From Phycisphaerae bacterium (GTDB lineage Bacteria; Planctomycetota; Phycisphaerae; Phycisphaerales; UBA1924), in assembly GCA_016794925.1 (NCBI GenBank), contig JAEUIW010000001.1, forward strand, positions 248,001-312,000: a stretch of DNA of 64,000 nucleotides. Direction: 5' to 3'. Both the position numbers and the translations under genes were made by a program. This document shows, piece after piece, positions 8,860-18,380 of this stretch. Under the pieces are notes generated by a model, which saw only the letters and a program-made list of their open reading frames with translations, did no database searches and was not told where the DNA came from. Positions within the stretch are counted from its first letter, which is position 1. Every line of letters starts with the position of its first letter.

Positions 8860-10797
8860 ATGAGAGTTCTCGGCGTCGCGGCACGCCTATTCCTTTCTGG
8901 TGGGTCACTCGCAAGCTGGTCGCAACTGGCTTCCGGCGTGCTGTTCTCAACAGCTGAGCCACCCGCTTTAGCGGAACCGAATCAGTCCGAACCGGACTCC
9001 ACAGCCGGGCTCGATAGGGCGAACAAGCCCGTCGGGACGAGCACCACGCTCGCTGCGCCACCCGACGAAAGCGAACGGCGTGTGAGGCTCCGCGTCCGGC
9101 CTTCGGATGCCAAGGCGCCCGGCGGCCCCACGGACACGCTCGGGTTTGCCGGGGACTCTCCGCTAGCACTTCCCCGCCAACTGGTCTTCCGCGACACCCT
9201 GGCGGTCCCGGACCGATGGCGTATCGGCTGGCCCGCTTGGGACCGGTACGGTCGCCAGGCCCCGTGCGATCCCGTCGTGATGAACAACTCGGGCGGGGAT
9301 TCTCCGTACACCCTCGGCTCCCCGTGGAATCCGTACGACCGGAACGTTCTCAAGGGCGACTATCCGGTCATTGGCGAGGATGTTTTTGTGAACCTCTCGG
9401 CCACCAGCGACACCCTGGTCGCCTATCGCAAGTCCCCCGTGCCGCAGGGCGTCTCCACGCGCGATCCCGGTGATTTTTCCTTCTTCGGAGACGGTCGCCA
9501 GTTGCTAGTCAACCAGAGTGTGTTTCTCGGCATCGATCTTTTTCAGGGTTACACGGCGTACCGGCCCGTCGATTGGTTGATCCGCGTCGTCCCGGCGTTC
9601 AATCTCAACTACGCACGGCTGCGCGAGCACAACGCCATCAACGCGGATGTACGCAAGGGAGACGAACGCACCGACGAGTTCGCGACCCTGCAGGAGGTGT
9701 TCGGTGAATTGCACCTCGGCGACACGAGCCCGGAGTTCGACATCGCGGCGGTCCGCGTCGGACGCCAGCTCTTCGTCTCGGATTTTCGTGGGTTCATCTA
9801 CAACGACGTGTCGGACGGCGCGCGGATCTTCGGCAACCTCGCCAGCAACCGCGTGCAGTATTCGCTCGCCCTTTTCAATCAGGTTGAGAAGGACACCAAT
9901 TCCGGCCTCAACGAGTTCAACTGGCGCGACCAGCAGGTGCTCATCGCCAATGCGTATGTCCAGGATCTGTTCTGGATGGGCCACACGACCCAACTCTCGT
10001 TCCACTGGAACCACGATCAGTCGGATTCGCGTTACAACAAGAACGGTGTGCTCGTCCGCCCGCCCCTGGCGGGCTCGGTGAGCCTTCAGGACATCGATGC
10101 GTATTACCTCGGCTGGGCCGGAGACGGCCACATCGGCCGGGTGAACGTCGATCACGCGCTCTACCACGTCTTCGGCACGGACGGGCACAACCCCATCGCC
10201 GGCCGCGACGTCGGCATCTCCGCGTTTCTCGGCGCCGTCGAGCTCTCGTACGACATCGACTGGCTGCGGCCCAAGGTCTCCTTCCTCTACGCCTCGGGTG
10301 ACGGTCGCGGTGGTGACGGCAAGGGGCGCGGATTCGACGGCATCCTCGACAACCCGTCCTTCGCCGGTGGACCGTCCAGTTTCTACAACGGCGGGATCGG
10401 GCTCATGGGCGTCAATCTCACCAACCCCGGGTCGTTCTTCAACACGCTCAATTCCTCCAAGGGCGAGGGGCAGGCCAACTTCGTGAACCCCGGGACCGTG
10501 CTCTTCAACGCGGGGCTCGACACGGAGCTGACTCCCAAGCTCCGGGCCTCGATCAACTACAATTACCTGCTCTTCGCCGACACCGGTTCACTGGAGTATT
10601 TCCTCAATCAGAGCGGCATCAGCGACGAGATCGGCAGCGAACTGAATTTCACCGCACAGTGGCGGCCCTTCCTGAACAACAACATCATCGTCACCGGCGG
10701 AGCTTCCGTCTTCTTCCCCGGCAAGGGCTTCCGTCGCGTGTACGACAGCAACGACACGCTGTACCAGTTCTTCTCCGGCGTCACGCTGACCTATTAG
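8860..10797 (+). CDS. Outer-membrane beta-barrel protein, partner of the multihaem cytochrome
   Basis: About 645 residues from the ATG at 8860, which gives a signal-peptide-like N-terminus (RVLGVAARLFLSGG... with a small-residue cleavage area near residue 30). An upstream in-frame ATG at 8647 would bury this signal. After an Asp/Pro-rich linker, the C-terminal 400 residues alternate hydrophobic and polar residues in many short strands separated by Gly/Asn/Asp turns. The chain ends in VTLTY, with the aromatic last residue typical of barrels inserted by the BAM machinery. The next gene, 22 bp downstream, encodes a ten-haem lipoprotein, so I infer a porin sheath or partner for transmembrane electron transfer. 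Family membership (MtrB/PioB or another porin family) cannot be settled by eye. Confidence 0.75.
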   Translation: MRVLGVAARLFLSGGSLASWSQLASGVLFSTAEPPALAEPNQSEPDSTAGLDRANKPVGTSTTLAAPPDESERRVRLRVRPSDAKAPGGPTDTLGFAGDSPLALPRQLVFRDTLAVPDRWRIGWPAWDRYGRQAPCDPVVMNNSGGDSPYTLGSPWNPYDRNVLKGDYPVIGEDVFVNLSATSDTLVAYRKSPVPQGVSTRDPGDFSFFGDGRQLLVNQSVFLGIDLFQGYTAYRPVDWLIRVVPAFNLNYARLREHNAINADVRKGDERTDEFATLQEVFGELHLGDTSPEFDIAAVRVGRQLFVSDFRGFIYNDVSDGARIFGNLASNRVQYSLALFNQVEKDTNSGLNEFNWRDQQVLIANAYVQDLFWMGHTTQLSFHWNHDQSDSRYNKNGVLVRPPLAGSVSLQDIDAYYLGWAGDGHIGRVNVDHALYHVFGTDGHNPIAGRDVGISAFLGAVELSYDIDWLRPKVSFLYASGDGRGGDGKGRGFDGILDNPSFAGGPSSFYNGGIGLMGVNLTNPGSFFNTLNSSKGEGQANFVNPGTVLFNAGLDTELTPKLRASINYNYLLFADTGSLEYFLNQSGISDEIGSELNFTAQWRPFLNNNIIVTGGASVFFPGKGFRRVYDSNDTLYQFFSGVTLTY

Positions 10798-10819
10798 CCG
10801 ACCGGACGGAGTCCCCGCA

Positions 10820-13800
10820 ATGCCGATCGCCGCTCGCAGCCGGCTCCTCATCACCGTACTCGCCGCCGCGTCGCTCGCCGCCGCGTGGTCCTGCGAGCAC
10901 GAGCACTACTGGCGCGGCGGCCGTCCGCGGGCGGTCGCCAACAACTCCGTCCCCGAACCACCCGCCGATCCCCTCACCTCCAGTCATGAACTCTCCGCCA
11001 AGCTCGCCTCGATGGCCCCGCCGGCCCCCGCTCCGGGGGAACAGACCATCGAGCAATCCCTGGCCCGCAGCGCCGGGTGTATGTCGTGCCACGGCAAGAC
11101 GGATGACCCCGACATGCACGGCGGTTCCGACGTTGCCGTCGGGTGCATCGACTGCCACGGCGGCAACGGCGCGGTGCGGTCGCCACGGGGCGAGCCGGGC
11201 CGCCCCGGCAGACCCGGCACACCCATCGAGGACGCGGCCTATCTGGCGGCGATGCGCGCCGCGCACGTGCTCCCGCTCAATCCGGTCGCGTGGTACGGGC
11301 GGGGCGTGCAGCTCATCGACGGCCGCTCATTCGGCGAACACGTCGAGGCCGACCCCGAGCGGCTGCACGGCTCGCGGAACCCGGAGATCACCTACGCCCT
11401 GCTCAACCAGGAGTCGCCCGAGTTTGTGCGGTTCATCAACCCCGGCGACCTGCGCATCGCCGATCTCGCCTGCGGATCGTGCCACATGGAGGAGGTTGTC
11501 AAGGTCCGCTCGTCGATGATGACGCACGGTGCGCAGCTGTGGGGGGCTGCGCTCTACAACAACGGTTCCTATCCAAGCAAGACCCCGCGGTTCGGCGAGT
11601 CATACGACCTTCTGGGCGGGCCCCAGCGCCTGCAGGGAGTGACCGAGAAATTCGACGAGAAATCGCTCGAGTACAGCGTCCGCAACCCGACCGACGCCGA
11701 AATCGCCAAGGAAGGCGTCCTCCCCTTCCTCGATCCGCTCCCGGTTTGGAACATCACCCAGCCGGGCAATATTCTCCGCGTCTTTGAGCGCGGCCAGCGC
11801 TCGCCTCTGCCCGGCGGCAACGCCTTCAACGAGATCGCCAACCCCAACCCCGGCGTTGAGCCCGGCAAGCCCGACAAGAACCTCTCCGTTCGGGGGCTGG
11901 GCACGGGCCTGCGCGTCGACCCCGTTTTCATCGGGCTCCAGAAAACGCGTCTTCTCGACCCGATCTTGTCGTTCCTTGGCACCAACGACCATCCCGGCGA
12001 TTTTCGTTCCTCCGGCTGCACCGCCTGTCACGTCGTCTACGCCAACGACCGTGACCCCGCGCACTCCGGCGCCGCGTACGCCAAGTACGGCAATCTCGGC
12101 CGCTCGATCTCGGACGATCCCACGCTGCCCAGGGACGAGCCCGGTCACCCGCTGCGTCACGTCATGACCTCCGGGATCCCCAATTCCAACTGCATCGTCT
12201 GCCACATCCACCCTGGCACCTTGTACGCGAACACCTACCTCGGGTACATGTGGTGGGACAACGAGTCCGATGCCGAGTTCTTCTTCCCCGACCGATCCCA
12301 CCGCCCCACGGCCGATCAGGAGTGGCGGAGTCAGCGTCACAACCCCGAGGCTTCCTCGATGAAGGGCCTCTGGGGGAATCTCTATCCCGATGCCGTCTCG
12401 CACGCGGGCGAAGTCTCCGGGCCGGACTTCCTGGAGCGCTCGGGCGCGCCCCGCACCGGAAGGCCCGCCGCCGATCCCGCCGCCGCGATCAACGACAGGG
12501 CGCGCCACAATCAGTTCTCCGACTTTCACGGGCACGGCTGGATCTTCCGTGCGGTATTCAAGAAGGACCGTGCCGGCAACCTCCTGACGGGGGACGGGTC
12601 CCGGATCGACCCCGACGACCCTTCCAAGTTCGACAAGGCCGTCCATCTCAAGGACATCCACCTCGAGCGCGGCATGCACTGCGTGGACTGCCATTTCAAG
12701 CAGGACGTCCACGGCACCGGGAAGCTCTACGGGGAGGCGCGCAACGCCATCGAGATCACCTGCACCGATTGCCACGGCACCTACACCGCGTACGCCACGC
12801 TCAAGACCAGCGGGCCCGCGGCGCAGGGGGGCGGCCGTGACCTCGGAAAGGACACGGTCGGTGCCGGCGAGAACGTGAAGAAGCGCTTCGCGTGGAAGGA
12901 CACCGAGTCCGGCCGCGTGCTCGTCCAACGCTCCGCCCTCGATCCCGAAGTCGAGTGGGCGGTCGTTCAGACGCTCGACACGATCAACCCGGATTCGGGC
13001 TGGGCCCGGGCGCATCCCGACTCCGCCCGGCAGTCGCGCTACGCCAAGACGGTGCGTCGATCCCGCACCGCCTCCGGCGGGCTGGCGTGGGGAGACCTCC
13101 CCGCCGGACCCGCGGCCGCGGCCGACCTCGCGCACGCCGAATCCGACATGCAGTGCTACACCTGCCACACTTCGTGGATGACCTCGTGCTTCGGCTGCCA
13201 TCTGCCCATGAAGGCCAACCAGCGCACGCCCATGCTCCACAACGAGAGCGTGTACACCCGCAACTACACGCAGTACAACTACCAGGTGCTCCGCGACGAC
13301 GTGTACATGCTCGGGCGCGACTCGACCGTCAAGGGTGCCAAGATCGTTCCCGTTCGCTCCTCTTCCGCCGTTCTCGTGTCCAGCCAGAACGCCGCCCGCG
13401 AGTGGATCTACCACCAGCAGCAGACCGTTTCGGCGGAAGGCTACTCCGGCCAGACCTTCAACCCGCATTTCCCGCACGCCGTGAGCGGACCCGGCACCAC
13501 CAAGAACTGCACCGATTGTCACCTCTCACCCGCGAACGACAACAACGCCTGGATGGCGCAGCTCCTGCTCCAGGGCACCAACTTCGTCAATTTCTTCGGC
13601 CGGTACGCCTACGTCGCCGAGGGCGCCGCGGGCCTCGAGGCCGTCGCCGTCACCGAGCACGACGAGCCCCAGGCCGTGTACGGCTCGCGTCTCCACGAGC
13701 TGGCCTACCCCGATGAAGCCGCGCGTTTCGTCGCTTCCGGACGACGCCTCGAGGAAGCCCACCACCACGACGCCGGCGCCTTCTTCGAGGGCAACGAGAT

Positions 13801-15073
13801 CCTCGACCTCCAGCTCCGGGGCGAGTACCTCTACGCGGCCCGCGGCAAAGGGGGGTTTCACATCTACGACGTCGCCAACATCGATAACAAGGGCTACTCC
13901 GAGCGCATCGTCTCATCCCCCGTCTCACCGCTCGGACAGAACCTCGGCTTCGACACGTCGTACGCGGTCGCCGTCGCCAGCCCCTCGACTCTGGCCGTTG
14001 ATCCGGCGCGCACGCGTCTGAGCACCGACCCCTCCAAGCCCCGCGCCATCATGCTCGACCCTCCCCAGCCCTGGCACGCGAACCAGGAGCAGGCGATCCA
14101 CCCGTTGTACGCCTATCTGTACATCGCCGATCGCGACGAGGGCCTCATCCTTACGTTCGTCGCCACCCTCCTCGACGGCGATCCCACCAACAACTTCCTG
14201 GAGCGTGCCGTGCTCGCCGACGGCTCGACCGCCTTCAACCCCAAGGGCCTGCTCGCCGGCATGTCCCATCTCGCGCTCGCCGGTCATCACCTCTACGCCA
14301 CCAGCGCCTCCGGCCTGACCGTCATCGATATCGACACACCCACCGATCCCAAGGTCGTCGCCCACATCGGCACCGACTTCTTCTCCAGCCCTCGCGCCGT
14401 CGCGATCCAGTTCCGCTACGCGTTCGTCACCGACGCCGAGGGCCTCAAGGTGCTCGACGTCACCAACCCCGCGGCGCCCAGGCCGCTCCCCGACGCCACG
14501 CTCCGCATCCCCGACGCCGGTCGCGTCTACGTCGCCCGCACCTACGCCTTCGTCGCGGCGGGCCCGAGCGGCCTTGTGATCTGCGACGCCACCAATCCCG
14601 AGAAGCCCGCCATCCTCCGCGCCCTGGGCAAGGAGGTCGGGCTGACCGATTGTCGCGACGTCAAGGTCGGCATGACCAACGCTTCGCTATACGCGTACGT
14701 CGCCGACGGCGACGCCGGCCTCAAGGTGCTGCAGCTCATGGGGCCCGATTCCACTCCGCAGTTCCGGGGCTTCGCGCCCCCCCTCCAGCCGCGCCTCATC
14801 GCCTCGTACCGGACGCACGGCCCGGCGCTCGCCATCTCCAAGGCCCTCGACCGAGATCGCGCCGTAGACGAATCCGGGCACCAGATCGCCGTCTTCGGAC
14901 GTCTCGGCGCCCGTCCCCTCAATCTCGCCGAGCAGCAGCGGCTCTACCTCCGCAACGGCGTGCCCTGGACCGCGCCCGACACCCCCAACCCCGCCGACGC
15001 CTCGCCCTTCACCTTCAAGGTCGCGGAACCCAAGAAGGAAGAGGGCGGCCGACGCCGAGGCCGGGGCGACTGA
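10820..15073 (+). CDS. Decahaem c-type cytochrome lipoprotein with C-terminal LVIVD beta-propeller
   Basis: 1,417 residues. A short signal ends in a lipobox-like AAAWSC with Cys25, so it is probably lipid-anchored. Ten CxxCH haem c motifs are visible, with first cysteines at about 87, 109, 218, 400, 458, 621, 648, 779, 790 and 897. No CxxCH occurs after residue 901. From about 925 to 1390 there are repeats of the type YxYVADGDAGLKVLxL and GLxVxDxxxPxxP, matching LVIVD-repeat propellers. Distal His and Met/His side chains for bis-His ligation are plentiful. The barrel-protein gene lies 22 bp upstream, indicating co-transcription. I infer a cell-surface or periplasm-facing electron-transfer protein; the electron donor and acceptor are unknown. 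Haem assembly genes are not in the window. Confidence 0.9.
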   Translation: MPIAARSRLLITVLAAASLAAAWSCEHEHYWRGGRPRAVANNSVPEPPADPLTSSHELSAKLASMAPPAPAPGEQTIEQSLARSAGCMSCHGKTDDPDMHGGSDVAVGCIDCHGGNGAVRSPRGEPGRPGRPGTPIEDAAYLAAMRAAHVLPLNPVAWYGRGVQLIDGRSFGEHVEADPERLHGSRNPEITYALLNQESPEFVRFINPGDLRIADLACGSCHMEEVVKVRSSMMTHGAQLWGAALYNNGSYPSKTPRFGESYDLLGGPQRLQGVTEKFDEKSLEYSVRNPTDAEIAKEGVLPFLDPLPVWNITQPGNILRVFERGQRSPLPGGNAFNEIANPNPGVEPGKPDKNLSVRGLGTGLRVDPVFIGLQKTRLLDPILSFLGTNDHPGDFRSSGCTACHVVYANDRDPAHSGAAYAKYGNLGRSISDDPTLPRDEPGHPLRHVMTSGIPNSNCIVCHIHPGTLYANTYLGYMWWDNESDAEFFFPDRSHRPTADQEWRSQRHNPEASSMKGLWGNLYPDAVSHAGEVSGPDFLERSGAPRTGRPAADPAAAINDRARHNQFSDFHGHGWIFRAVFKKDRAGNLLTGDGSRIDPDDPSKFDKAVHLKDIHLERGMHCVDCHFKQDVHGTGKLYGEARNAIEITCTDCHGTYTAYATLKTSGPAAQGGGRDLGKDTVGAGENVKKRFAWKDTESGRVLVQRSALDPEVEWAVVQTLDTINPDSGWARAHPDSARQSRYAKTVRRSRTASGGLAWGDLPAGPAAAADLAHAESDMQCYTCHTSWMTSCFGCHLPMKANQRTPMLHNESVYTRNYTQYNYQVLRDDVYMLGRDSTVKGAKIVPVRSSSAVLVSSQNAAREWIYHQQQTVSAEGYSGQTFNPHFPHAVSGPGTTKNCTDCHLSPANDNNAWMAQLLLQGTNFVNFFGRYAYVAEGAAGLEAVAVTEHDEPQAVYGSRLHELAYPDEAARFVASGRRLEEAHHHDAGAFFEGNEILDLQLRGEYLYAARGKGGFHIYDVANIDNKGYSERIVSSPVSPLGQNLGFDTSYAVAVASPSTLAVDPARTRLSTDPSKPRAIMLDPPQPWHANQEQAIHPLYAYLYIADRDEGLILTFVATLLDGDPTNNFLERAVLADGSTAFNPKGLLAGMSHLALAGHHLYATSASGLTVIDIDTPTDPKVVAHIGTDFFSSPRAVAIQFRYAFVTDAEGLKVLDVTNPAAPRPLPDATLRIPDAGRVYVARTYAFVAAGPSGLVICDATNPEKPAILRALGKEVGLTDCRDVKVGMTNASLYAYVADGDAGLKVLQLMGPDSTPQFRGFAPPLQPRLIASYRTHGPALAISKALDRDRAVDESGHQIAVFGRLGARPLNLAEQQRLYLRNGVPWTAPDTPNPADASPFTFKVAEPKKEEGGRRRGRGD

Positions 15074-15109
15074 GTTCGAATCCCACGCCCCGACCGCTAC
15101 GCTACGCCC

Positions 15110-16300
15110 ATGACCCAACCGGTCTCCCGCGCCCTGGCCCCGTTCGGCACCACCATTTTCACGATCATGTCCCGCCGCGCCCAGGAGCGCGGCGCGATCA
15201 ATCTCTCCCAGGGCTTCCCCGACTTTGAAGGCCCCGAATTCGTCAAGGACGCCGCCCGCGAAGCCATCCGCGGGCAGCACAACCAATACGCGCCGATGCC
15301 GGGTGTGCCCGCGCTCCGCGCCGCCATCGCCGATCGCTTCTCGCGCTCGTCCGGTCTCCCTTGCGATCCCGACACGGATGTCACCGTCACCGCCGGCTGC
15401 ACCGAGGCCATCGCCGCGTCCGTGCTCGGCCTGCTGAACCCGGGCGATGAAATCGTTCTCTTCGAACCCTTCTACGACTCATATCGCGCCTGCGTCGCGA
15501 TGGCCGGCGCCGCGCCGCGCGTCGTTTCCCTTGTGCCCTCGGGCGGCTCCCCCCGCGCCTTTGCCTTCGATCCGGCGGAGCTCCACGCCGCGATCACCCC
15601 CCGCACCCGCGCCCTGCTCCTGAACACGCCGCACAATCCCACCGGCAAGGTGTTCGCCCGCGCCGAACTCGAGCGCATCGCGGACTGCTGCCTCAGGCAC
15701 GATCTCGTCGCCATCACCGACGAGGTGTACGAACGCCTCACCTTCGATCCCGCCCTGCCCCACCTGCACCTCGCCGCGCTCCCCGGCATGGCCGATCGCA
15801 CCATCACCCTCTCGTCGATCGGCAAGACCTTCTCGCTCACCGGCTGGAAGATCGGCTGGGCCGTCGCGCCCCCTCGCCTCACCGCCGCCGTTCGCGCCGC
15901 CCACCAGTTCCTCACCTTCGCCGTCGCGACCCCGCTCCAGCACGCCGCGGCCGAGGCCCTCCGCCGCGAGCAGGAGTACGTGCCGATGCTCCTGGCGGAC
16001 TACCGAGCCCGTCTCGGCGAACTCGCCCCCGCCCTCACCAGCGTGGGCTTCCGCGTGATCCCACCCGCCGGGACCTACTTTCTCATGGCGGATCATTCCG
16101 CGTTCGGCTTCGAGGACGACCTCGCGTTCTGCAATCACCTGATCGATGAGGTCGGCGTCGCGGCGATCCCTCCCAGCGTGTTCTATCAGCGACCCGAACT
16201 CGGCCGTTCCCTCGTCCGGTTCGCCTTCTGCAAGAAACCGGAGACCATCCGGACCGGCATCGAGCGGCTCCGGCGCCTCTCGGCCGCGCCGCGCGGGTGA
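15110..16300 (+). CDS. Class I/II PLP aminotransferase (methionine/kynurenine aminotransferase-like)
   Basis: 396 residues of fold-type I aminotransferase. NLSQGFPDF (about 31-39) and NQYAPMPG (58-65) are hallmarks of the YbdL/kynurenine aminotransferase branch. NTPHNPTGK (172-180) and the PLP lysine K239 in SSIGKTFSLTGWKIGW are clear, and the C-terminal RFAFCKK holds the carboxylate-binding arginine. Likely substrates are methionine, glutamine or aromatic amino acids with 2-oxo acids; the exact one cannot be read from sequence. Its stop overlaps the GTG start of the glycerate kinase gene, so the two are translationally coupled. It lies 36 bp after the cytochrome gene with no visible terminator between. 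Confidence 0.9.
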   Translation: MTQPVSRALAPFGTTIFTIMSRRAQERGAINLSQGFPDFEGPEFVKDAAREAIRGQHNQYAPMPGVPALRAAIADRFSRSSGLPCDPDTDVTVTAGCTEAIAASVLGLLNPGDEIVLFEPFYDSYRACVAMAGAAPRVVSLVPSGGSPRAFAFDPAELHAAITPRTRALLLNTPHNPTGKVFARAELERIADCCLRHDLVAITDEVYERLTFDPALPHLHLAALPGMADRTITLSSIGKTFSLTGWKIGWAVAPPRLTAAVRAAHQFLTFAVATPLQHAAAEALRREQEYVPMLLADYRARLGELAPALTSVGFRVIPPAGTYFLMADHSAFGFEDDLAFCNHLIDEVGVAAIPPSVFYQRPELGRSLVRFAFCKKPETIRTGIERLRRLSAAPRG

Positions 16301-17622
16301 CCGTCATGCCCGGATCTCCTCGGTTCGATGCGCACCACGATCACCTCACCACCATCCGCGGGGCCCTTCTATGCGCGGCCGATCCGGCTCCCGCGCTCCG
16401 CGCGGCGACGCCGGACTCAATTCTCCTCGGCCGCACGCTCGTGCTCGCGGTAGGGAAGGCTTCGCTCGCGATGGCCCGCGCCGTCGCTTCGTCCGTTCCC
16501 ACCGGCTCCGTTCGAGGCCTGATCCTCGCCCCGGAGTCGATTCTCCCCGACGTGCCCCCGCTCCCCTCGTTCTCGACGTTCCCAGTCGATCACCCGCTGC
16601 CAACGACCAGGAACGTCGCCGCGACCGCCGCCGCCGAGCGCGAGATCGACGGCATGCGGCCGGGGGACCGCCTGCTCGTGCTCCTCTCCGGCGGGGCTTC
16701 GGCGCATCTTTGCGCGCCATGCGCTCCCCTCACTGTTGAGCACCTCGCGGCCCTCACGCGCGACCTGCTTCTTGCCGGTGCGCCGATCGGGGAGCTGAAC
16801 AGCATCCGACGCAACCTCGAACGATTCAAGGGTGGGGGGCTCGCCCAGTTCGCCGAGTCGCGCGGCGTGTCGGTCCGTTCCCTGATCCTCTCCGACGTCA
16901 TCGGGGATCCGCTCCAAGACATTGCCTCCGGGCCGACCACGTCCAATCCCACCTCCCCCGCGGAGGCGCTCGCGATCCTCGAAGGCCGCTCGCTGACCAC
17001 CCGGCATCGGGCCGTTTCGGAGTTCCTTCGCGACCGAGCCCGTTCGCCCTGGTCCCCGCGCCCGGTTCACGCCCGAAACACCATCATCGCTTCAAACGAC
17101 GACGCCGTCGAGGCAGCCGCGCGGGCCGCGATCGAGATCGGATTCAGCACCGTGATCGTCCGCCGTCGCGTGATCGGCCCGGCGGCGGACGCCGGACGTT
17201 CGCTCGCCTCTGAAGCCGCCGCGCTCCGGGCCAGCGGGGTCGCTTCCTTCGCAATCATCGCCGGAGGTGAGACCACCGTGTCAATCGCACCAACCGCCGG
17301 GAGCCACCCCCCTCCGCCCGGTGGACGGAATCAGGAGCTCGCGCTCGCCGCCGCGATCGCCCTGGCGGGAACGCCACGGGTCGCCCTCGTTTCGCTCGCC
17401 ACCGACGGCGTGGACGGTCTCGCTCCCGCGCCGCCCGTCGCGGGTGCGATCGTCACCGGCCAAACGGTGTCGCGCGCGCGGGCTCTGCAATCGGACCCGT
17501 TCCGCGCGCTCGCGGACCACGAGTCGTATCGGTTCTTCCATACGCTCGGAGACCACGTGACGACCGGCCCCACGGGCACGAACGTGTGCGACGTGCAGAT
17601 CCTGCTCGCCTACCCGCCCTGA
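16297..17622 (+). CDS. Glycerate 2-kinase (GckA/MOFRL type)
   Basis: 441 residues. It would phosphorylate D-glycerate to 2-phosphoglycerate using ATP. The N-terminal GckA domain shows AVGKASLAMA (about 51-60), LLSGGASAHL and NSIRRNLERFKGGGLA (about 168-183). The C-terminal MOFRL domain shows GGRNQELALAAA and ATDGVDGLAPAPP. The GTG start overlaps the preceding stop (GTGA); an ATG three codons later is an alternative. Coupling to an aminotransferase fits a serine/hydroxypyruvate-to-glycerate route, but no hydroxypyruvate reductase is adjacent, so that pathway is inference. Confidence 0.92.
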   Translation: MTVMPGSPRFDAHHDHLTTIRGALLCAADPAPALRAATPDSILLGRTLVLAVGKASLAMARAVASSVPTGSVRGLILAPESILPDVPPLPSFSTFPVDHPLPTTRNVAATAAAEREIDGMRPGDRLLVLLSGGASAHLCAPCAPLTVEHLAALTRDLLLAGAPIGELNSIRRNLERFKGGGLAQFAESRGVSVRSLILSDVIGDPLQDIASGPTTSNPTSPAEALAILEGRSLTTRHRAVSEFLRDRARSPWSPRPVHARNTIIASNDDAVEAAARAAIEIGFSTVIVRRRVIGPAADAGRSLASEAAALRASGVASFAIIAGGETTVSIAPTAGSHPPPPGGRNQELALAAAIALAGTPRVALVSLATDGVDGLAPAPPVAGAIVTGQTVSRARALQSDPFRALADHESYRFFHTLGDHVTTGPTGTNVCDVQILLAYPP

Positions 17623-17634
17623 CCCCTCGCACGC

Positions 17635-18339
17635 TCAGTTGCGTCGTTCCGTGGCCCTGAAGATGTAGTAGGCGAGGGTCAGCACGGCCGTCAGGGTGGC
17701 CGCGACATACGTCCACGCCGCGGCGCGAAGAACATTCCGCACCACCGGCGCCTCGTCCTGGGCCACGATGCTCCCTCCCAGCAGCAACCGCTTTGCCCGC
17801 GCCGAGGCGTCGAATTCCACGGGCAGATTGATCAGTTGGAACACCACGACCGTCGAGAACAGCCCGATCCCCACCCACACCAGGCCCGCCAGGTTCAGCA
17901 CGAACCCCGCCATCAGGATCAGGATCGAGAGATTCGAACCGACGCTCGCGAGCGGCACGATCCCGTTTCGGATCACCAGCGGCGCGTACCCCTCCTTGTC
18001 CTGGATCGCGTGCCCCGCCTCGTGCGCCGCGATGCCCATCGAGGCCAGCGAATGCCCGTGGTACACGTCGGGGCTCAGTCGCAGCACCTTGGCCCTCGAG
18101 TCGTAGTGGTCCGACAGCATCCCGTCCACCATCTCCACGCGTACGCCCTTGATCCCCGCGGATTCCAGGATCATGTGCGCGGTCTCCGCGCCGCTGAATC
18201 CCGATCGGCAGGGCACCTCCAGCGCCGCGTGGTACGCGGACTTCACCCGCCACTGAGCCCACAGCGCCAGCAGCATCGCCGGCCCCACGAAAAGGAAGTA
18301 CAGCGGGTCCCACATCAGCATCGCCAGTGTCATTGTCAT
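17635..18339 (-). CDS. YugP-type membrane zinc metallopeptidase
   Basis: About 234 residues from the ATG at 18339, chosen because GGGGAGGA lies just upstream; longer starts up to 18369 lack this. The N-terminus is a membrane helix, the middle has the zinc-binding HEAGH motif preceded by SMGIAA, and two to three further hydrophobic helices follow (ASVGSNLSILILMAGFVLNL, then GIGLFSTVVVFQLINL and AATLTAVLTLAYYIF). The NLPVEFDASARAKRLL block is characteristic of the Zn_peptidase_2 (PF04298) family. It probably cleaves membrane-associated substrates, none identified. It lies 41 bp downstream of the DnaJ-like gene on the same strand, which suggests a shared protein-quality role. Confidence 0.88.
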   Translation of the reverse strand: MTMTLAMLMWDPLYFLFVGPAMLLALWAQWRVKSAYHAALEVPCRSGFSGAETAHMILESAGIKGVRVEMVDGMLSDHYDSRAKVLRLSPDVYHGHSLASMGIAAHEAGHAIQDKEGYAPLVIRNGIVPLASVGSNLSILILMAGFVLNLAGLVWVGIGLFSTVVVFQLINLPVEFDASARAKRLLLGGSIVAQDEAPVVRNVLRAAAWTYVAATLTAVLTLAYYIFRATERRN

Positions 18340-18380
18340 GCGTCCTCCCCGAACAATGCGAACCGCCAACGGTACGGCTG

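Noticed and set aside
11600-13522. 640-residue minus-strand open frame opposite the cytochrome
   Set aside because: The forward frame carries ten haem motifs; the reverse translation is Val/Gly/Arg-rich and featureless.
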